Below are positions 30,881 to 40,692 of a DNA stretch of 64,000 nucleotides, one piece after another (the first letter of the stretch is position 1; each line of letters begins with the position of its first letter). The notes beneath the pieces are model-generated. The model saw only the letters and a program-made list of their open reading frames with translations, did not search any database and had not been told where the DNA came from. The translations under genes were made by a program, and so were the position numbers. The DNA is taken from NCBI RefSeq assembly GCF_900239945.1, contig NZ_LT993738.1:682001-746000 (forward strand). The letters run 5' to 3'. Source of the stretch: Chlamydia serpentis. Its GTDB lineage: Bacteria; Chlamydiota; Chlamydiia; Chlamydiales; Chlamydiaceae.

Positions 30881-32147
30881 ATAACAACCTTTGCTCTATC
30901 TCTTCTTTTGACCCAGAGAATTCTTGACGCAAAAACATATTTTTAACAACTAATTGCTGAGAAATTAATTCCTGTTCACCAACTAAGCAAACAAAAGAAA
31001 CTTGTTCGGCACTTGCTATTTTTAAAGCTACTTTTATTTTTTTATGAGACCAGTCTATTTCTGTAGGAATTCCTAGCTGTCGTAAATGATGAGACCATTC
31101 CAAACAGAATTGATCAGCATCTGGCTGCATGGGAATTAAGCGTAATTTATGAGGAAATCGTGCCTCAATACGCTTTTGAGCTAATAATGTTTGGATCACT
31201 CTTTCTAGACCAATACCAAATCCACATGCAGGAAGAGCATGACCTCCAAAAGCTGATATCAAACCATCATAACGGCCTCCACCTCCTAAAGCATAAGCAT
31301 GGCCTTCAAAAGTAGTATTTGCTTCAAAAACTAAGTCAGAATAATAGTCTAGGCCGCGCACTAAACGAGGATTAATAACATAGGGTATTTCTAAAATTCT
31401 CAGGGCATCTAAAATTTCATTAAAATACCTTAGGTCCTCGTCAGAAACATAGTCTAAAATTGGAGGCGCCTTACGAATAATTTCCTGATCCTCAGGTTCC
31501 TTTGAATCTAAAATACGCAAAACATTGGTTAAAAATCTTTCCTGGCTTAATGCTGACAACTCATTGATAGACTCTTTTAAATACGCGCGTAGAACCTTGT
31601 CGTATCGAAATCTTGTTTCGCTACCACCTAAAAAATTGAGCTGGATTTGCATATATTGGAGACCGACACGATTGTAGAAATCCCAGAACAAAGCGAGGAT
31701 CTCGGCATCTCTTAGGGGATGACGGACACCAATAGCTTCAACACCAAATTGATGGTGTTGACGATACCTACCTGCTTGCTGACGTTCGTAGCGAAACATA
31801 GGAAGAACATAATAAAACTTATTATCACTACGATGAGAAGATCCGTGCTCCAGAAAAGAACGAACAACAGCAGCTGTTCCTTCAGGTCGCAGGGTCATAG
31901 AACGACCTTTTCTATCTAAAAAAGAATACACTTCTTTCTTAACAACGTCGCTCTCTTCTCCAACATGTAAAAATACTTCTGATTTTTCGAAAACAGGAGT
32001 ACGAATTTCAGAAAATCCATAAAGCATACATACTTGATGAATAACTTTCTCAACACTATGCCAAAACGAGGTATGTCGCCATAATTGCTTGGCATCCGAA
32101 AGATAAGGAAATATATCAAAAACCCCTTTAGGGAGAGTTCCAGTCAC
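30855..32147 (-). CDS. hisS: Histidyl-tRNA synthetase
   Basis: HisRS charges tRNA-His. The 430-residue protein shows motif 1 (FSEIRTPVFEKSEVF), motif 2 (TLRPEGTAAVVRS, then FRYERQQAGRYRQHHQFGVE), the histidine motif LVRGLDYYSDLVFE and motif 3 (ACGFGIGLERV), and ends in an anticodon-binding domain. The start is GTG with a modest GAAGAGAT site. It is the first gene of the hisS-aspS pair. Confidence 0.95.
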   Translation of the reverse strand: MTGTLPKGVFDIFPYLSDAKQLWRHTSFWHSVEKVIHQVCMLYGFSEIRTPVFEKSEVFLHVGEESDVVKKEVYSFLDRKGRSMTLRPEGTAAVVRSFLEHGSSHRSDNKFYYVLPMFRYERQQAGRYRQHHQFGVEAIGVRHPLRDAEILALFWDFYNRVGLQYMQIQLNFLGGSETRFRYDKVLRAYLKESINELSALSQERFLTNVLRILDSKEPEDQEIIRKAPPILDYVSDEDLRYFNEILDALRILEIPYVINPRLVRGLDYYSDLVFEANTTFEGHAYALGGGGRYDGLISAFGGHALPACGFGIGLERVIQTLLAQKRIEARFPHKLRLIPMQPDADQFCLEWSHHLRQLGIPTEIDWSHKKIKVALKIASAEQVSFVCLVGEQELISQQLVVKNMFLRQEFSGSKEEIEQRLLYEIQNASL

Positions 32148-32447
32148 GTGATCTCTTCTCTCAAAATGATTACAATTCTTAAATGATGGAGTATTTAGAA
32201 TTTAGTTAACGCCTCTCTTTGCCCAAGTCTAAACCTATTAGCGCTCAGACATAACTTTGCTTCTCCTTTAAGAAAGGTCATTTAGCATCGCTTTGATTAT
32301 ATGTTAGCTTATGGTTTTTGTAACGAAGTATTAGAAGAAAAATATGTAATCTGAATATTACAAATACATTCTTAAAATTCTTTATTAAGAAGTTTGCTTC
32401 AAAACTAAAACAGAAACATAGATCTTCTTATTTTTTCATTACAAAGG
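32148..32447. other. Intergenic stretch upstream of hisS
   Basis: About 300 AT-rich bases. It holds the hisS promoter candidate and the 5' leader of hisS. I see no convincing RNA gene; no histidine T-box is recognisable. Confidence 0.5.
32296..32324 (-). promoter_or_regulatory. Candidate promoter for hisS-aspS
   Basis: On the minus strand GTTACA and a perfect TATAAT are 17 bases apart. This would give a leader of about 140 bases before hisS. Confidence 0.5.
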
Positions 32448-32651
32448 TTAAACCCATCCTTCATAGTGCACCAGGCAGTCTGGAGAAATAGGCTCTATAA
32501 CTTCGTGCACTGGAAAAACATCTTGAAGAAAAAACAAACTACATTTTCCTTTAGACAGTTGTAAAGCGGCAGTATGCAGGTTGTGCTCCCCATTAAGATT
32601 ACCCTCTATGGGGACGAGAAACACTCCTATCAAAGCGATCAACTTTTTCAT
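32448..32651 (-). CDS. Small secreted hypothetical protein
   Basis: A 67-residue frame beginning MKKLIALIGVFLVPIEG looks like a short signal peptide (basic start plus hydrophobic core). The remainder has two cysteines and an acidic end. A GGAGG ribosome site precedes the ATG by nine bases, which supports it as a real gene; a GTG directly before the ATG is the alternative start. I do not recognise the family. It may be a short envelope protein or the remnant of a longer one. It sits alone between hisS and uhpC. Confidence 0.45.
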   Translation of the reverse strand: MKKLIALIGVFLVPIEGNLNGEHNLHTAALQLSKGKCSLFFLQDVFPVHEVIEPISPDCLVHYEGWV

Positions 32652-32894
32652 CACGCGTACCCTCCAAAGTTAATCATCTCAGGATGAGACTTTCAAAGCT
32701 AATTTAGTAAAAATACGCTCTTCTAGTATTCCGCATTTAATTAAAAATAACCAAGTAAAATACACTATTAACGCATCTTTAGTCTCCCAGACTTACATGA
32801 TTCCCTCCTTGTTTTTTCATTGCTCATGTGATAAAGTAAGCTTTTCTTCGCATTGCGCCTCAGTGAAAAAGCTTTTAAATGTGGAATTTTAAAG

Positions 32895-34259
32895 ATGAAC
32901 GTTTGGACTAAATTTTTCCAGCCTCCAAAGCATATTAAAGAAATCGAAGACCCAGAAGTGGTCAAAAAAAAATACAAGTACTGGCGTATTCGCATTTTCT
33001 ATAGCATGTTTATCGGCTATATTTTTTATTACTTCACAAGAAAAAGTTTTACATTTGCGATGCCCACATTGATTGCTGACCTGGGATTCGATAAAGCGCA
33101 GTTAGGCATTATAGGCAGTACTTTATATTTTTCCTACGGTATTAGCAAATTTGTTAGTGGAGTCATGTCAGATCAATCAAATCCCAGGTATTTTATGGCC
33201 ATAGGATTAATGATTACAGGTCTGACTAACATCTTATTTGGCATGTCGTCATCCATTGTATTATTCGCTCTTTGGTGGGGACTTAATGGATGGTTTCAAG
33301 GATGGGGTTGGCCTCCATGTGCTCGTTTATTAACACATTGGTATGCAAAATCAGAACGCGGCACTTGGTGGAGCGTTTGGAGCACCTCTCACAATATTGG
33401 AGGTGCATTGATTCCCATTTTAACAGGATTTATTATTGATTATAGTGGATGGCGAGGAGCAATGTATGTCCCAGGAATTCTTTGTATCGGAATGGGACTC
33501 GTTTTAATTAATCGCTTAAGAGACACACCCCAATCATTAGGCCTTCCTTCTATAGAAAAATACAGGCACAATGCTCATTATGAACAGGAAATTCAGGCTT
33601 CAACCGAAACCAGTCAAGAAGAGGAGCGCGAGCTATCAACTCGCGAAATTCTGTTTACCTATGTACTTACCAATCAATGGCTTTGGTTTTTAGCTGCAGC
33701 TTCATTTTTTATTTATATAGTACGTATGGCAGTGAATGATTGGAGTGCATTATTTCTCATTGAAACCAAACACTATGCTGCTGTGAAAGCCAATTTCTGT
33801 GTATCTCTATTTGAAATTGGCGGATTGTTTGGGATGCTAGTTGCTGGTTGGTTGTCTGATAAAATTTCTAAGGGCAATCGTGGCCCTATGAACGTTATTT
33901 TCTCTTTAGGATTACTTTTTGCCATTTTAGGTATGTGGTTTGGACGTAGTTATAATCAATGGTGGCTTGACGGGACTTTATTGTTTGTCATTGGCTTTTT
34001 CTTATATGGGCCTCAAATGATGATTGGATTAGCAGCAGCCGAACTGTCTCATAAAAAAGCTGCAGGTACTGCTAGCGGTTTTACTGGATGGTTTGCTTAT
34101 TTCGGAGCTACTTTTGCAGGATATCCTTTAGGAAAAGTTACTGATGTTTGGGGGTGGAAAGGCTTTTTCATTGCTCTTTTAGTCTGTGCCTCTATAGCTT
34201 TAGTACTTTTCTTACCAACTTGGAACGCTACGGAGAAAAACATTCGTAGTAAAGCTTAG
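32895..34259 (+). CDS. uhpC: Hexose-phosphate transporter UhpC-like
   Basis: This major facilitator of the organophosphate:phosphate antiporter family imports host glucose-6-phosphate in chlamydiae. I start it at the ATG at 32895 (MNVWTKFFQPPKHIKE), giving 454 residues; the 14-codon upstream extension is not conserved. Twelve membrane segments are visible, with FYYFTRKSFTFAMP in TM1, the GWGWPPCARLLTHWY family signature and a central charged loop around residues 220-245. dnaE follows after 19 bases. Confidence 0.93.
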   Translation: MNVWTKFFQPPKHIKEIEDPEVVKKKYKYWRIRIFYSMFIGYIFYYFTRKSFTFAMPTLIADLGFDKAQLGIIGSTLYFSYGISKFVSGVMSDQSNPRYFMAIGLMITGLTNILFGMSSSIVLFALWWGLNGWFQGWGWPPCARLLTHWYAKSERGTWWSVWSTSHNIGGALIPILTGFIIDYSGWRGAMYVPGILCIGMGLVLINRLRDTPQSLGLPSIEKYRHNAHYEQEIQASTETSQEEERELSTREILFTYVLTNQWLWFLAAASFFIYIVRMAVNDWSALFLIETKHYAAVKANFCVSLFEIGGLFGMLVAGWLSDKISKGNRGPMNVIFSLGLLFAILGMWFGRSYNQWWLDGTLLFVIGFFLYGPQMMIGLAAAELSHKKAAGTASGFTGWFAYFGATFAGYPLGKVTDVWGWKGFFIALLVCASIALVLFLPTWNATEKNIRSKA

Positions 34260-34278
34260 CTCTTCTTGAGGTGTTTTT

Positions 34279-37200
34279 TTGACCTGGGTACCTCTCCATT
34301 GTCACTCTCAATATTCTATTCTTGATGCAACGAGTTCTATTAAGGATTTTGTTGCTAGAGGAGAGGAATTACAAATTCCAGCCCTAGCTCTAACAGACCA
34401 TGGGAATCTTTATGGAGCTATTGATTTTTATAAAGAATGCAATCAAAAAGGTATTAAGCCAATCATTGGCTGTGAGTGCTATATTGCTCCAGGGTCTCGT
34501 TTCGATAAGAAAAAAGAGAAACGGCGTCGCGCAGCACATCATATAATCTTATTGTGTAAAAATGAACAAGGTTACCGTAATCTTTGTGTATTAACCTCCA
34601 GAGCATTTACAGAAGGCTTTTATTACTTTCCACGCATAGATAAGGATCTTTTGAGCCAATATTCTGAAGGATTAATTTGTTTATCTGGTTGTTTATCTAG
34701 CTCTGTATCAGAAGCTGCTTTAAAGTCTGAGGAAGATCTTATTCTTGAATTAGAATGGTTTCAAAACCTATTCAAAGATGATTACTTCACAGAAGTACAA
34801 TTCCATAAAATGTCTGAAGACAAAGTTGCGAGCTTTGGAGAAGAGTGGTTAAAACAAGAGTATTACTCTTTAATTGAAAAGCAAGCCAAAATCAATACTG
34901 CAGTTTTAGCCGCAAGCACAAGTTTAGGTATTCCTACTGTAGCTACAAACGATATTCACTACATCAATCCAGAAGATTGGCAGGCTCACGAAATCCTTCT
35001 CAATATCCAATCTGGAGAAACTGTACGCATTGCAAAACAGAATACCCATATTCCTAATCCTAAAAGAAAAATCTATAGCAGTAGAGAATACTACTTTAAG
35101 TCTCCCTTACAAATGACAGAGTTATTCAAAGATACTCCTGAAGTTATTTCTAATACATTAGAAGTAGCTAGTCGATGTAATTTTACTTTTGATTTTTCTA
35201 AGAGACATTACCCAATTTATATTCCTGAGTCTTTAAAATCTCTGGATAACTATACTGAAGAAGACCGTTATCAAGCTTCTGCTGCCTTCTTAAGAGAACT
35301 TGTTGAAGACAGCCTACCTAAGAAATATTCTCCTGAGGTCCTCGCCCATATTGCTAAGAAGTTCTCAACTCGTAACCCTATAGACATTGTCAAAGAAAGA
35401 ATGGAGATGGAGATGGCCGTCATCATTCCTAAAGGAATGTGTGATTATCTTCTAATTGTTTGGGACATCATTCATTGGGCTAAAGCAAATGGGATTCCCG
35501 TAGGTCCAGGAAGGGGTTCCGGAGCTGGATCCGTATTACTATTTTTGTTGGGGATCACAGAAATTGAGCCTATAAGATTTGATTTATTCTTTGAACGATT
35601 CATCAATCCAGAACGTTTATCCTATCCTGATATCGATATTGATATTTGTATGACAGGCCGAGAACGTGTGATTAATTATGCTATTGAACGTCATGGTAAA
35701 GACAATGTAGCTCAAATCATTACTTTTGGAACAATGAAAGCCAAAATGGCCGTTAAAGATGTTGGGAGAACTTTGGACATGGCTTTGTCTAAAGTGAATC
35801 ATATTGCTAAACATATTCCAGATTTAAATACCACATTATCCAAAGCTTTGGAAACTGATCCTGACCTTTATCAGCTCTATATTAATGACTCAGAATGTAC
35901 ACAAGTTATTGACATGGCTCTTTGTTTAGAAGGGTCAATACGCAATACAGGTGTGCATGCTGCTGGCGTGATTATCTGTGGTGATCAGCTAACAAATCAC
36001 ATTCCTATTTGCATGTCTAAAGATTCAACCATGATCACAACGCAATATTCTATGAAACCAGTCGAGAGTGTTGGGATGCTTAAGGTTGATTTATTAGGAT
36101 TAAAAACTTTGACAAGCATCAATATCGCGATGTCAGCAATTCAACACAAAACTGGACAATCGCTAACTATGGCTACCCTACCCTTGGACGACACAACTAC
36201 ATTCTCTCTTTTGCATCAAGGGAAAACCATGGGGATATTTCAAATGGAATCTAAGGGCATGCAAGAGCTTGCCAAAAATCTACGTCCTGACCTCTTTGAA
36301 GAGATCATTGCTATAGGTGCTTTGTATCGTCCAGGTCCTATGGATATGATTCCTTCTTTTATTAATCGCAAGCACGGCAAAGAGACTATAGAATATGACC
36401 ATCCCCTCATGGAGTCAATTCTTCAAGAAACCTACGGAATTATGGTCTATCAAGAGCAAGTAATGCAAATTGCAGGTGCATTAGCGAGTTATTCTCTTGG
36501 TGAGGGTGACGTTTTACGGCGTGCTATGGGGAAGAAAGATGCCCGACAGATGGAGCAAGAACGAGAAAAATTTTGTAAACGTGCTTGCAACAATGGTATA
36601 GATCTAGATTTAGCGACCACCATTTTTGATAAAATGGAAAAGTTTGCTTCCTATGGATTTAACAAATCTCATGCTGCTGCTTATGGTTTGATTACCTATA
36701 CCACAGCATATCTCAAAGCAAATTATCCTAAAGAATGGCTTGCGGCTTTGCTTACTTCTGACTCCGATGATATTGAGAAGGTAGGCAAATTAATTCGAGA
36801 AGCTCAGAGCATGGGTATTCCAATTCTTCCTCCTGATATCAATGTCTCGAGCAACCACTTTGTAGCGACTAATGAAGGGATACGCTTTGCTATGGGAGCC
36901 ATCAAAGGTATTGGACGTGGTTTGATTGATAGTATTGTAGAAGAACGGGATCTTCATGGTCCTTATCAAAGCATCAGAGACTTTATTCAACGTTCTGACT
37001 TGAAGAAAGTGTCAAAAAAGAACATAGAGAGTTTAATCGATGCGGGTTGTTTTGATTGTTTCGAGGCTAACCGAGATTTGACTTTAGCATCTGTAGAGCC
37101 CCTGTATGAAGCTATTTCTAAAGAGAAGAAGGAGGCTGCCTCTGGAGTAATGACTTTCTTTGCTTTAGGAACTATGCATGACAAACATGAAATACCACTC

Positions 37201-38001
37201 TCTCTGCCTAAAGACATTATTCCCCGTTCTAAAAAGGAAATTTTAAAAAAAGAAAAAGAACTACTAGGAATTTATCTTACTGAGCATCCTATGGATGCTG
37301 TTCGAAACTACTTTTCACATCTGTCTGTGGTTCTTGCGGGAGAATTTGAAAATTTATCTCACGGCTCTGTAATCCGAACAGTTTTTATCATTGATAAGGT
37401 AACGACTAAGGTTTCATCAAAAGCCCAGAAAAAATTTGCTGTTCTGCGTGTTAATGATGGCATAGACTCTTATGAACTGCCTATCTGGCCCGATATGTAT
37501 GAGGAACAACAAGAGCTATTAGAGGAAGACCGCCTAATTTATGCTATTATCGTTTTAGATAAACGTAATGATTCCTTACGTTTTTCTTGTCGTTGGATGA
37601 GAGATCTGTCAGTCGTTAACGAAAATATTATTTATGAATGCGATCAAGCTTTTGACAAAATAAAAACTCAGGTACAAAAAATGTCTTTTTCAACACCAGG
37701 TTTTGTGAGGGAGAATAAAATTAAAGTGGGCAAGCCTAATGAGAGCTCACAAATGCCAACTTCAACACCTCTAACCCTATCTTTAGATCTTAATGAACTT
37801 CGCCATAGTCACTTATGTATCTTAAAAGAGATTATTCAAAGGCATCCTGGATCACGGGCATTATTATTAATTTTTACTCAAAACAATGAAAAAATAGCCT
37901 CTGTTTTTCCTGATGATGCGTATTTTGTCTCCGAAAATATTGAGTCACTTCAAAAAGAACTAACAACCGCAGACCTTCCCATACAGCTGATTACTGTTTG
38001 A
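34279..38001 (+). CDS. dnaE: DNA polymerase III alpha subunit
   Basis: DnaE is the replicative polymerase. The 1240-residue protein begins with the PHP domain (VPLHCHSQYSILDATSS, then ALTDHGNLYG) and has the catalytic aspartates in SYPDIDIDI, plus GPGRGSGAGSVLLFLLGI, GALYRPGPMDMIPSFI and KSHAAAYGLITY. A helix-hairpin-helix region and a C-terminal OB domain follow. The start is TTG with GAGGTG nearby; no better start exists. It stands just behind uhpC. Confidence 0.96.
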   Translation: MTWVPLHCHSQYSILDATSSIKDFVARGEELQIPALALTDHGNLYGAIDFYKECNQKGIKPIIGCECYIAPGSRFDKKKEKRRRAAHHIILLCKNEQGYRNLCVLTSRAFTEGFYYFPRIDKDLLSQYSEGLICLSGCLSSSVSEAALKSEEDLILELEWFQNLFKDDYFTEVQFHKMSEDKVASFGEEWLKQEYYSLIEKQAKINTAVLAASTSLGIPTVATNDIHYINPEDWQAHEILLNIQSGETVRIAKQNTHIPNPKRKIYSSREYYFKSPLQMTELFKDTPEVISNTLEVASRCNFTFDFSKRHYPIYIPESLKSLDNYTEEDRYQASAAFLRELVEDSLPKKYSPEVLAHIAKKFSTRNPIDIVKERMEMEMAVIIPKGMCDYLLIVWDIIHWAKANGIPVGPGRGSGAGSVLLFLLGITEIEPIRFDLFFERFINPERLSYPDIDIDICMTGRERVINYAIERHGKDNVAQIITFGTMKAKMAVKDVGRTLDMALSKVNHIAKHIPDLNTTLSKALETDPDLYQLYINDSECTQVIDMALCLEGSIRNTGVHAAGVIICGDQLTNHIPICMSKDSTMITTQYSMKPVESVGMLKVDLLGLKTLTSINIAMSAIQHKTGQSLTMATLPLDDTTTFSLLHQGKTMGIFQMESKGMQELAKNLRPDLFEEIIAIGALYRPGPMDMIPSFINRKHGKETIEYDHPLMESILQETYGIMVYQEQVMQIAGALASYSLGEGDVLRRAMGKKDARQMEQEREKFCKRACNNGIDLDLATTIFDKMEKFASYGFNKSHAAAYGLITYTTAYLKANYPKEWLAALLTSDSDDIEKVGKLIREAQSMGIPILPPDINVSSNHFVATNEGIRFAMGAIKGIGRGLIDSIVEERDLHGPYQSIRDFIQRSDLKKVSKKNIESLIDAGCFDCFEANRDLTLASVEPLYEAISKEKKEAASGVMTFFALGTMHDKHEIPLSLPKDIIPRSKKEILKKEKELLGIYLTEHPMDAVRNYFSHLSVVLAGEFENLSHGSVIRTVFIIDKVTTKVSSKAQKKFAVLRVNDGIDSYELPIWPDMYEEQQELLEEDRLIYAIIVLDKRNDSLRFSCRWMRDLSVVNENIIYECDQAFDKIKTQVQKMSFSTPGFVRENKIKVGKPNESSQMPTSTPLTLSLDLNELRHSHLCILKEIIQRHPGSRALLLIFTQNNEKIASVFPDDAYFVSENIESLQKELTTADLPIQLITV

Positions 38002-38086
38002 CGCTCTCCAGTAAAGCCTTAGAGAATTCTTTAAAAATTTATTTCTCTATAACAAAAGTACCTATTAGTTGAATAAGAGAGTTTGC

Positions 38087-38971
38087 TTATATATCCTGGA
38101 AAGGTTTCCCAGTTACAGCATTAATATATTCTACGCGGATGCTTTTATCTGCAGAAATTAGAGATACTTTGTAGACCGGGACATATACTGTTGAGCTACG
38201 TACAATTAAAAAGTTATCCCCAAAAATCATTTTTACTAGATGACGGACACGATCTTCAGAATATTGCGCCGGGAAAATTACGGAATTCCTTGGTTTTTGA
38301 AACCATACAGGACTACTATTTAATATTGTTGTACAGCCTCGAATTGGCTGGAGCTGTTGGAAATGGGTCCCTATTTGATTACCAGAAGCAAAGATTAATT
38401 TTTTCTTTTGACACTCTCTAATTACTCTATCTGCTCTTATATTTCTCAGAGCCAAAGCTTGTGCTAATGATTCTCTAGATGTTGCTCCTCCTAAAGTCGC
38501 TAGCGTTTGTATAACACACATATCTTGTTTGCCTGCGTGAAGAAGCAAGCATTCTCGGAATCCTTTAGAACATGCCCAAGTTCCTGTGTGTAATACCATT
38601 TCACCATTCACTAAACTCCATAGAATTTCTCCTTCCTGACTGATAATATGTTTTTTACCTGGCTCTTCTTTAGAGAAGCGTACATGCATAAGAGTATGGG
38701 GAATGAATGCTAGCTCTACAAAAGACTTACCATCGCGATGTTCTGGGAACAATGCCAATGCCTGTTCTGGAGAGATGTGACGCTCAAAAACCTGTAGTTT
38801 TTCAAATCCCGAAATTTTACGTACAAAATGACAGCTCTTAGAAAATACTGCTGAGCTATGATCAGCAGCAAGTTGCATAATTTTTTGTGCACAGGGAACG
38901 CGATCCCATAAAAAAACACCAAAAAACAGAGAAGCGGCAAAAGCACAAAAATATAAAATTAACTTCTTCAT
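38087..38971 (-). CDS. Membrane-anchored or secreted hypothetical (CT546-type)
   Basis: Position and length fit CT546. The 294-residue protein has an N-terminal hydrophobic segment (residues ~3-22) that could be a signal anchor or signal peptide. The rest is soluble, with a central helical region (about 145-200) that has a winged-helix-like rhythm (SRESLAQALALRNIRADRVI), followed by a beta-rich C-terminus ending in VEYINAVTGKPF. Several cysteines suggest an envelope location. No enzyme motif is visible. It is convergent with dnaE and divergent from the BamD-like gene. Confidence 0.65.
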   Translation of the reverse strand: MKKLILYFCAFAASLFFGVFLWDRVPCAQKIMQLAADHSSAVFSKSCHFVRKISGFEKLQVFERHISPEQALALFPEHRDGKSFVELAFIPHTLMHVRFSKEEPGKKHIISQEGEILWSLVNGEMVLHTGTWACSKGFRECLLLHAGKQDMCVIQTLATLGGATSRESLAQALALRNIRADRVIRECQKKKLIFASGNQIGTHFQQLQPIRGCTTILNSSPVWFQKPRNSVIFPAQYSEDRVRHLVKMIFGDNFLIVRSSTVYVPVYKVSLISADKSIRVEYINAVTGKPFQDI

Positions 38972-38987
38972 AAATTACCTTTTTTAT

Positions 38988-39017
38988 ATTTTACACAATA
39001 AAAAAATGTTTTATCAA
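38988..39017 (-). promoter_or_regulatory. Candidate promoter for the CT546-type gene
   Basis: TTGATA and TAAAAT on the minus strand are 18 bases apart. The predicted start leaves only about ten bases before the ATG, just enough for the AAGG site. Confidence 0.4.
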
Positions 39018-39060
39018 ATAAAAAAATCAACAAACTATAAACAAAACAAAAACAACGCAT

Positions 39061-39090
39061 TTGACAAATTCTGTTTTTCTTTTTTATGAT
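39061..39090 (+). promoter_or_regulatory. Strong sigma-66-type promoter for the BamD-like operon
   Basis: A perfect TTGACA and TATGAT are separated by 18 bases, about 32 bases upstream of the ATG at 39123. This is the best promoter match I found in the window. Confidence 0.65.
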
Positions 39091-39122
39091 GACATTTTGT
39101 TGTTGTAAGCCCCCATCTAATT

Positions 39123-40079
39123 ATGAAATTTCTATTATACCTTCCACTCCTTCTTGTTCTGACCTCTTTTGGGTGCGATGCAAAACCTGTTTCTTTTGAG
39201 CCTTTTTTAGGCAAACTCTCAACCCAACGTTTTGAGCCTAGGCACTCCCCAGAAGAATATTTTGCTCAAGGTCAAGCACTCCTAAAAAAAGGAAATCTTA
39301 GGAAAGCCTTAATATGTTTCGGAATTATTGTGCACCACTTTCCTCAAAACGCCTTATGTAGTCATGCACAGTATCTTTTAGGAGTCTGTTATTTCAAGCA
39401 AGACCACCCAGATTTAGCAGACAAAGCATTTTCAGCATATTTACAACGTTCTGATGCAGAGTATTCTGAAGAGCTTTTTCAGATGAAATATATGATTGCA
39501 GAGAGATTTGCTCACGGGAAGCGCAAACGTCTTTTCCTATTAGAGGGATTCCCAAAAATAGAAAATGCTGATGAAGATGCCCTAAGGATTTATGATGAGA
39601 TTCTTTCTGCATTCCCTAGCAAAGACTTAGGAGCACAAGCCCTTTACAGTAAAGCTGATCTACTTATTATAAAAAAAGATTTTACTGAGGCAATCAAGAC
39701 ATTGAAAAAGCTAACTTTGCAATTTCCTCTACATGTTTTGTCTTCTGAAGCTTTTGTACGTTTATCAGAAATTTATTTACAGCAAGCTAAAAAAGAACCT
39801 CATAATATTCAATATCTTCATTTCGCTAAGCTTAATGAAGAAACAATGAAAAAACAACACCCCAACCACCCATTAAATGAAATTGTTTCGGCTAATGTTG
39901 AGACCATGCGCGAGCACTATGCTAGAGGTCTATATACTATAGGCCGTTTCTATGAGAAAAAGAAAAAAGGAGAGGCGGCGAGCATCTACTATCGCACGGC
40001 GATTACAAATTATCCAAGTACTCTCCTAGTAGCTAAATGTCAAAAGCGTCTAGATAGAATATCAAAGCATACTTCCTAA
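39123..40079 (+). CDS. BamD-like TPR lipoprotein (CT547-type)
   Basis: The 318-residue protein begins with a lipoprotein signal peptide ending TSFGC (cysteine 18). After that come tetratricopeptide-like helices: EYFAQGQALLKKGNLRKALICFGIIVHHFP, ALCSHAQYLLGVCYFKQDHPDLA-type spacing, then DLGAQALYSKADLLIIKKDFTEA. This matches outer-membrane assembly factor BamD in layout, though it is longer than E. coli BamD (245). It leads an apparent operon with a LptE-like lipoprotein and rsbW. BamD function is inference from fold and lipobox. Confidence 0.7.
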   Translation: MKFLLYLPLLLVLTSFGCDAKPVSFEPFLGKLSTQRFEPRHSPEEYFAQGQALLKKGNLRKALICFGIIVHHFPQNALCSHAQYLLGVCYFKQDHPDLADKAFSAYLQRSDAEYSEELFQMKYMIAERFAHGKRKRLFLLEGFPKIENADEDALRIYDEILSAFPSKDLGAQALYSKADLLIIKKDFTEAIKTLKKLTLQFPLHVLSSEAFVRLSEIYLQQAKKEPHNIQYLHFAKLNEETMKKQHPNHPLNEIVSANVETMREHYARGLYTIGRFYEKKKKGEAASIYYRTAITNYPSTLLVAKCQKRLDRISKHTS

Positions 40080-40092
40080 AAGCAAAGTCAGT

Positions 40093-40692
40093 ATGAGATT
40101 ATTTTCTTTAGGCACGATGTATCTCTTTTGTTCTTTAGCACTTTCATCATGCTGTGGTTATTCTATTCTAACCTCCCCCCACAAATTATCTTCTTTAGGG
40201 CAATCTCTATCCCATGCAGGAATCTTCATTGCTCCTATAAAGGAAGATCACCATGGTCAGTTAACTTCCGCGCTAATTTATGAGTTCAGTAAGCGTTCAT
40301 TACCTATTTCTGGAAGAAATTCTTGTGCAGGCTATACTCTGAAAATAGAACTTGTGAATCCTATTGACGAGAATATAGGTTTTACGTATGCGCCAAATAA
40401 ACCTGGAGATAAGACTCAGAGACATTTTATTGTCTCTAATGAAGGTAGACTGTCACTATCCGCAAAAATACAGCTTATCAATAACCACACAGGAGAAGTC
40501 CTTTTAGATCAGTGTGTTTCTCGAGAATCTGTGGATTTTGATTTTGAGCCCGACTTAGGCATAACAAACACTCATGAGTTTGCTTTAGGTCAACTTGAAA
40601 TGCACAATGAAGCTATAAAAAGTGCTCGCCGTATATTATCTGTACGCCTAGCTGAGATGATTGTTCAACAGGTATACTATGATCTCTTTTGA
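40093..40692 (+). CDS. LptE-like lipoprotein (CT548-type)
   Basis: The 199-residue protein has a lipoprotein signal peptide with lipobox LSSC around residue 20, then a CGYSI start and a beta-rich body. The general layout (small lipoprotein, about 200 residues, GY motif after the cysteine, alternating strands and a C-terminal helix with AEMIVQQVYYDL) is that of the LptE/DUF799-like LPS-assembly family. It is 13 bases after the BamD-like gene and overlaps rsbW by 14 bases. Assignment is tentative; chlamydiae do need an LptDE-type exporter for lipooligosaccharide. Confidence 0.55.
   Translation: MRLFSLGTMYLFCSLALSSCCGYSILTSPHKLSSLGQSLSHAGIFIAPIKEDHHGQLTSALIYEFSKRSLPISGRNSCAGYTLKIELVNPIDENIGFTYAPNKPGDKTQRHFIVSNEGRLSLSAKIQLINNHTGEVLLDQCVSRESVDFDFEPDLGITNTHEFALGQLEMHNEAIKSARRILSVRLAEMIVQQVYYDLF

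Noticed and set aside
32160..32330. T-box or other riboswitch in the hisS leader
   Set aside because: The 140-base leader is AT-rich without a recognisable T-box sequence or stable stems.
38020..38057. Hairpin TAGAGAA/TTCTCTA after dnaE as a terminator
   Set aside because: The stem is short and AT-rich and neither strand has a U-run after it.
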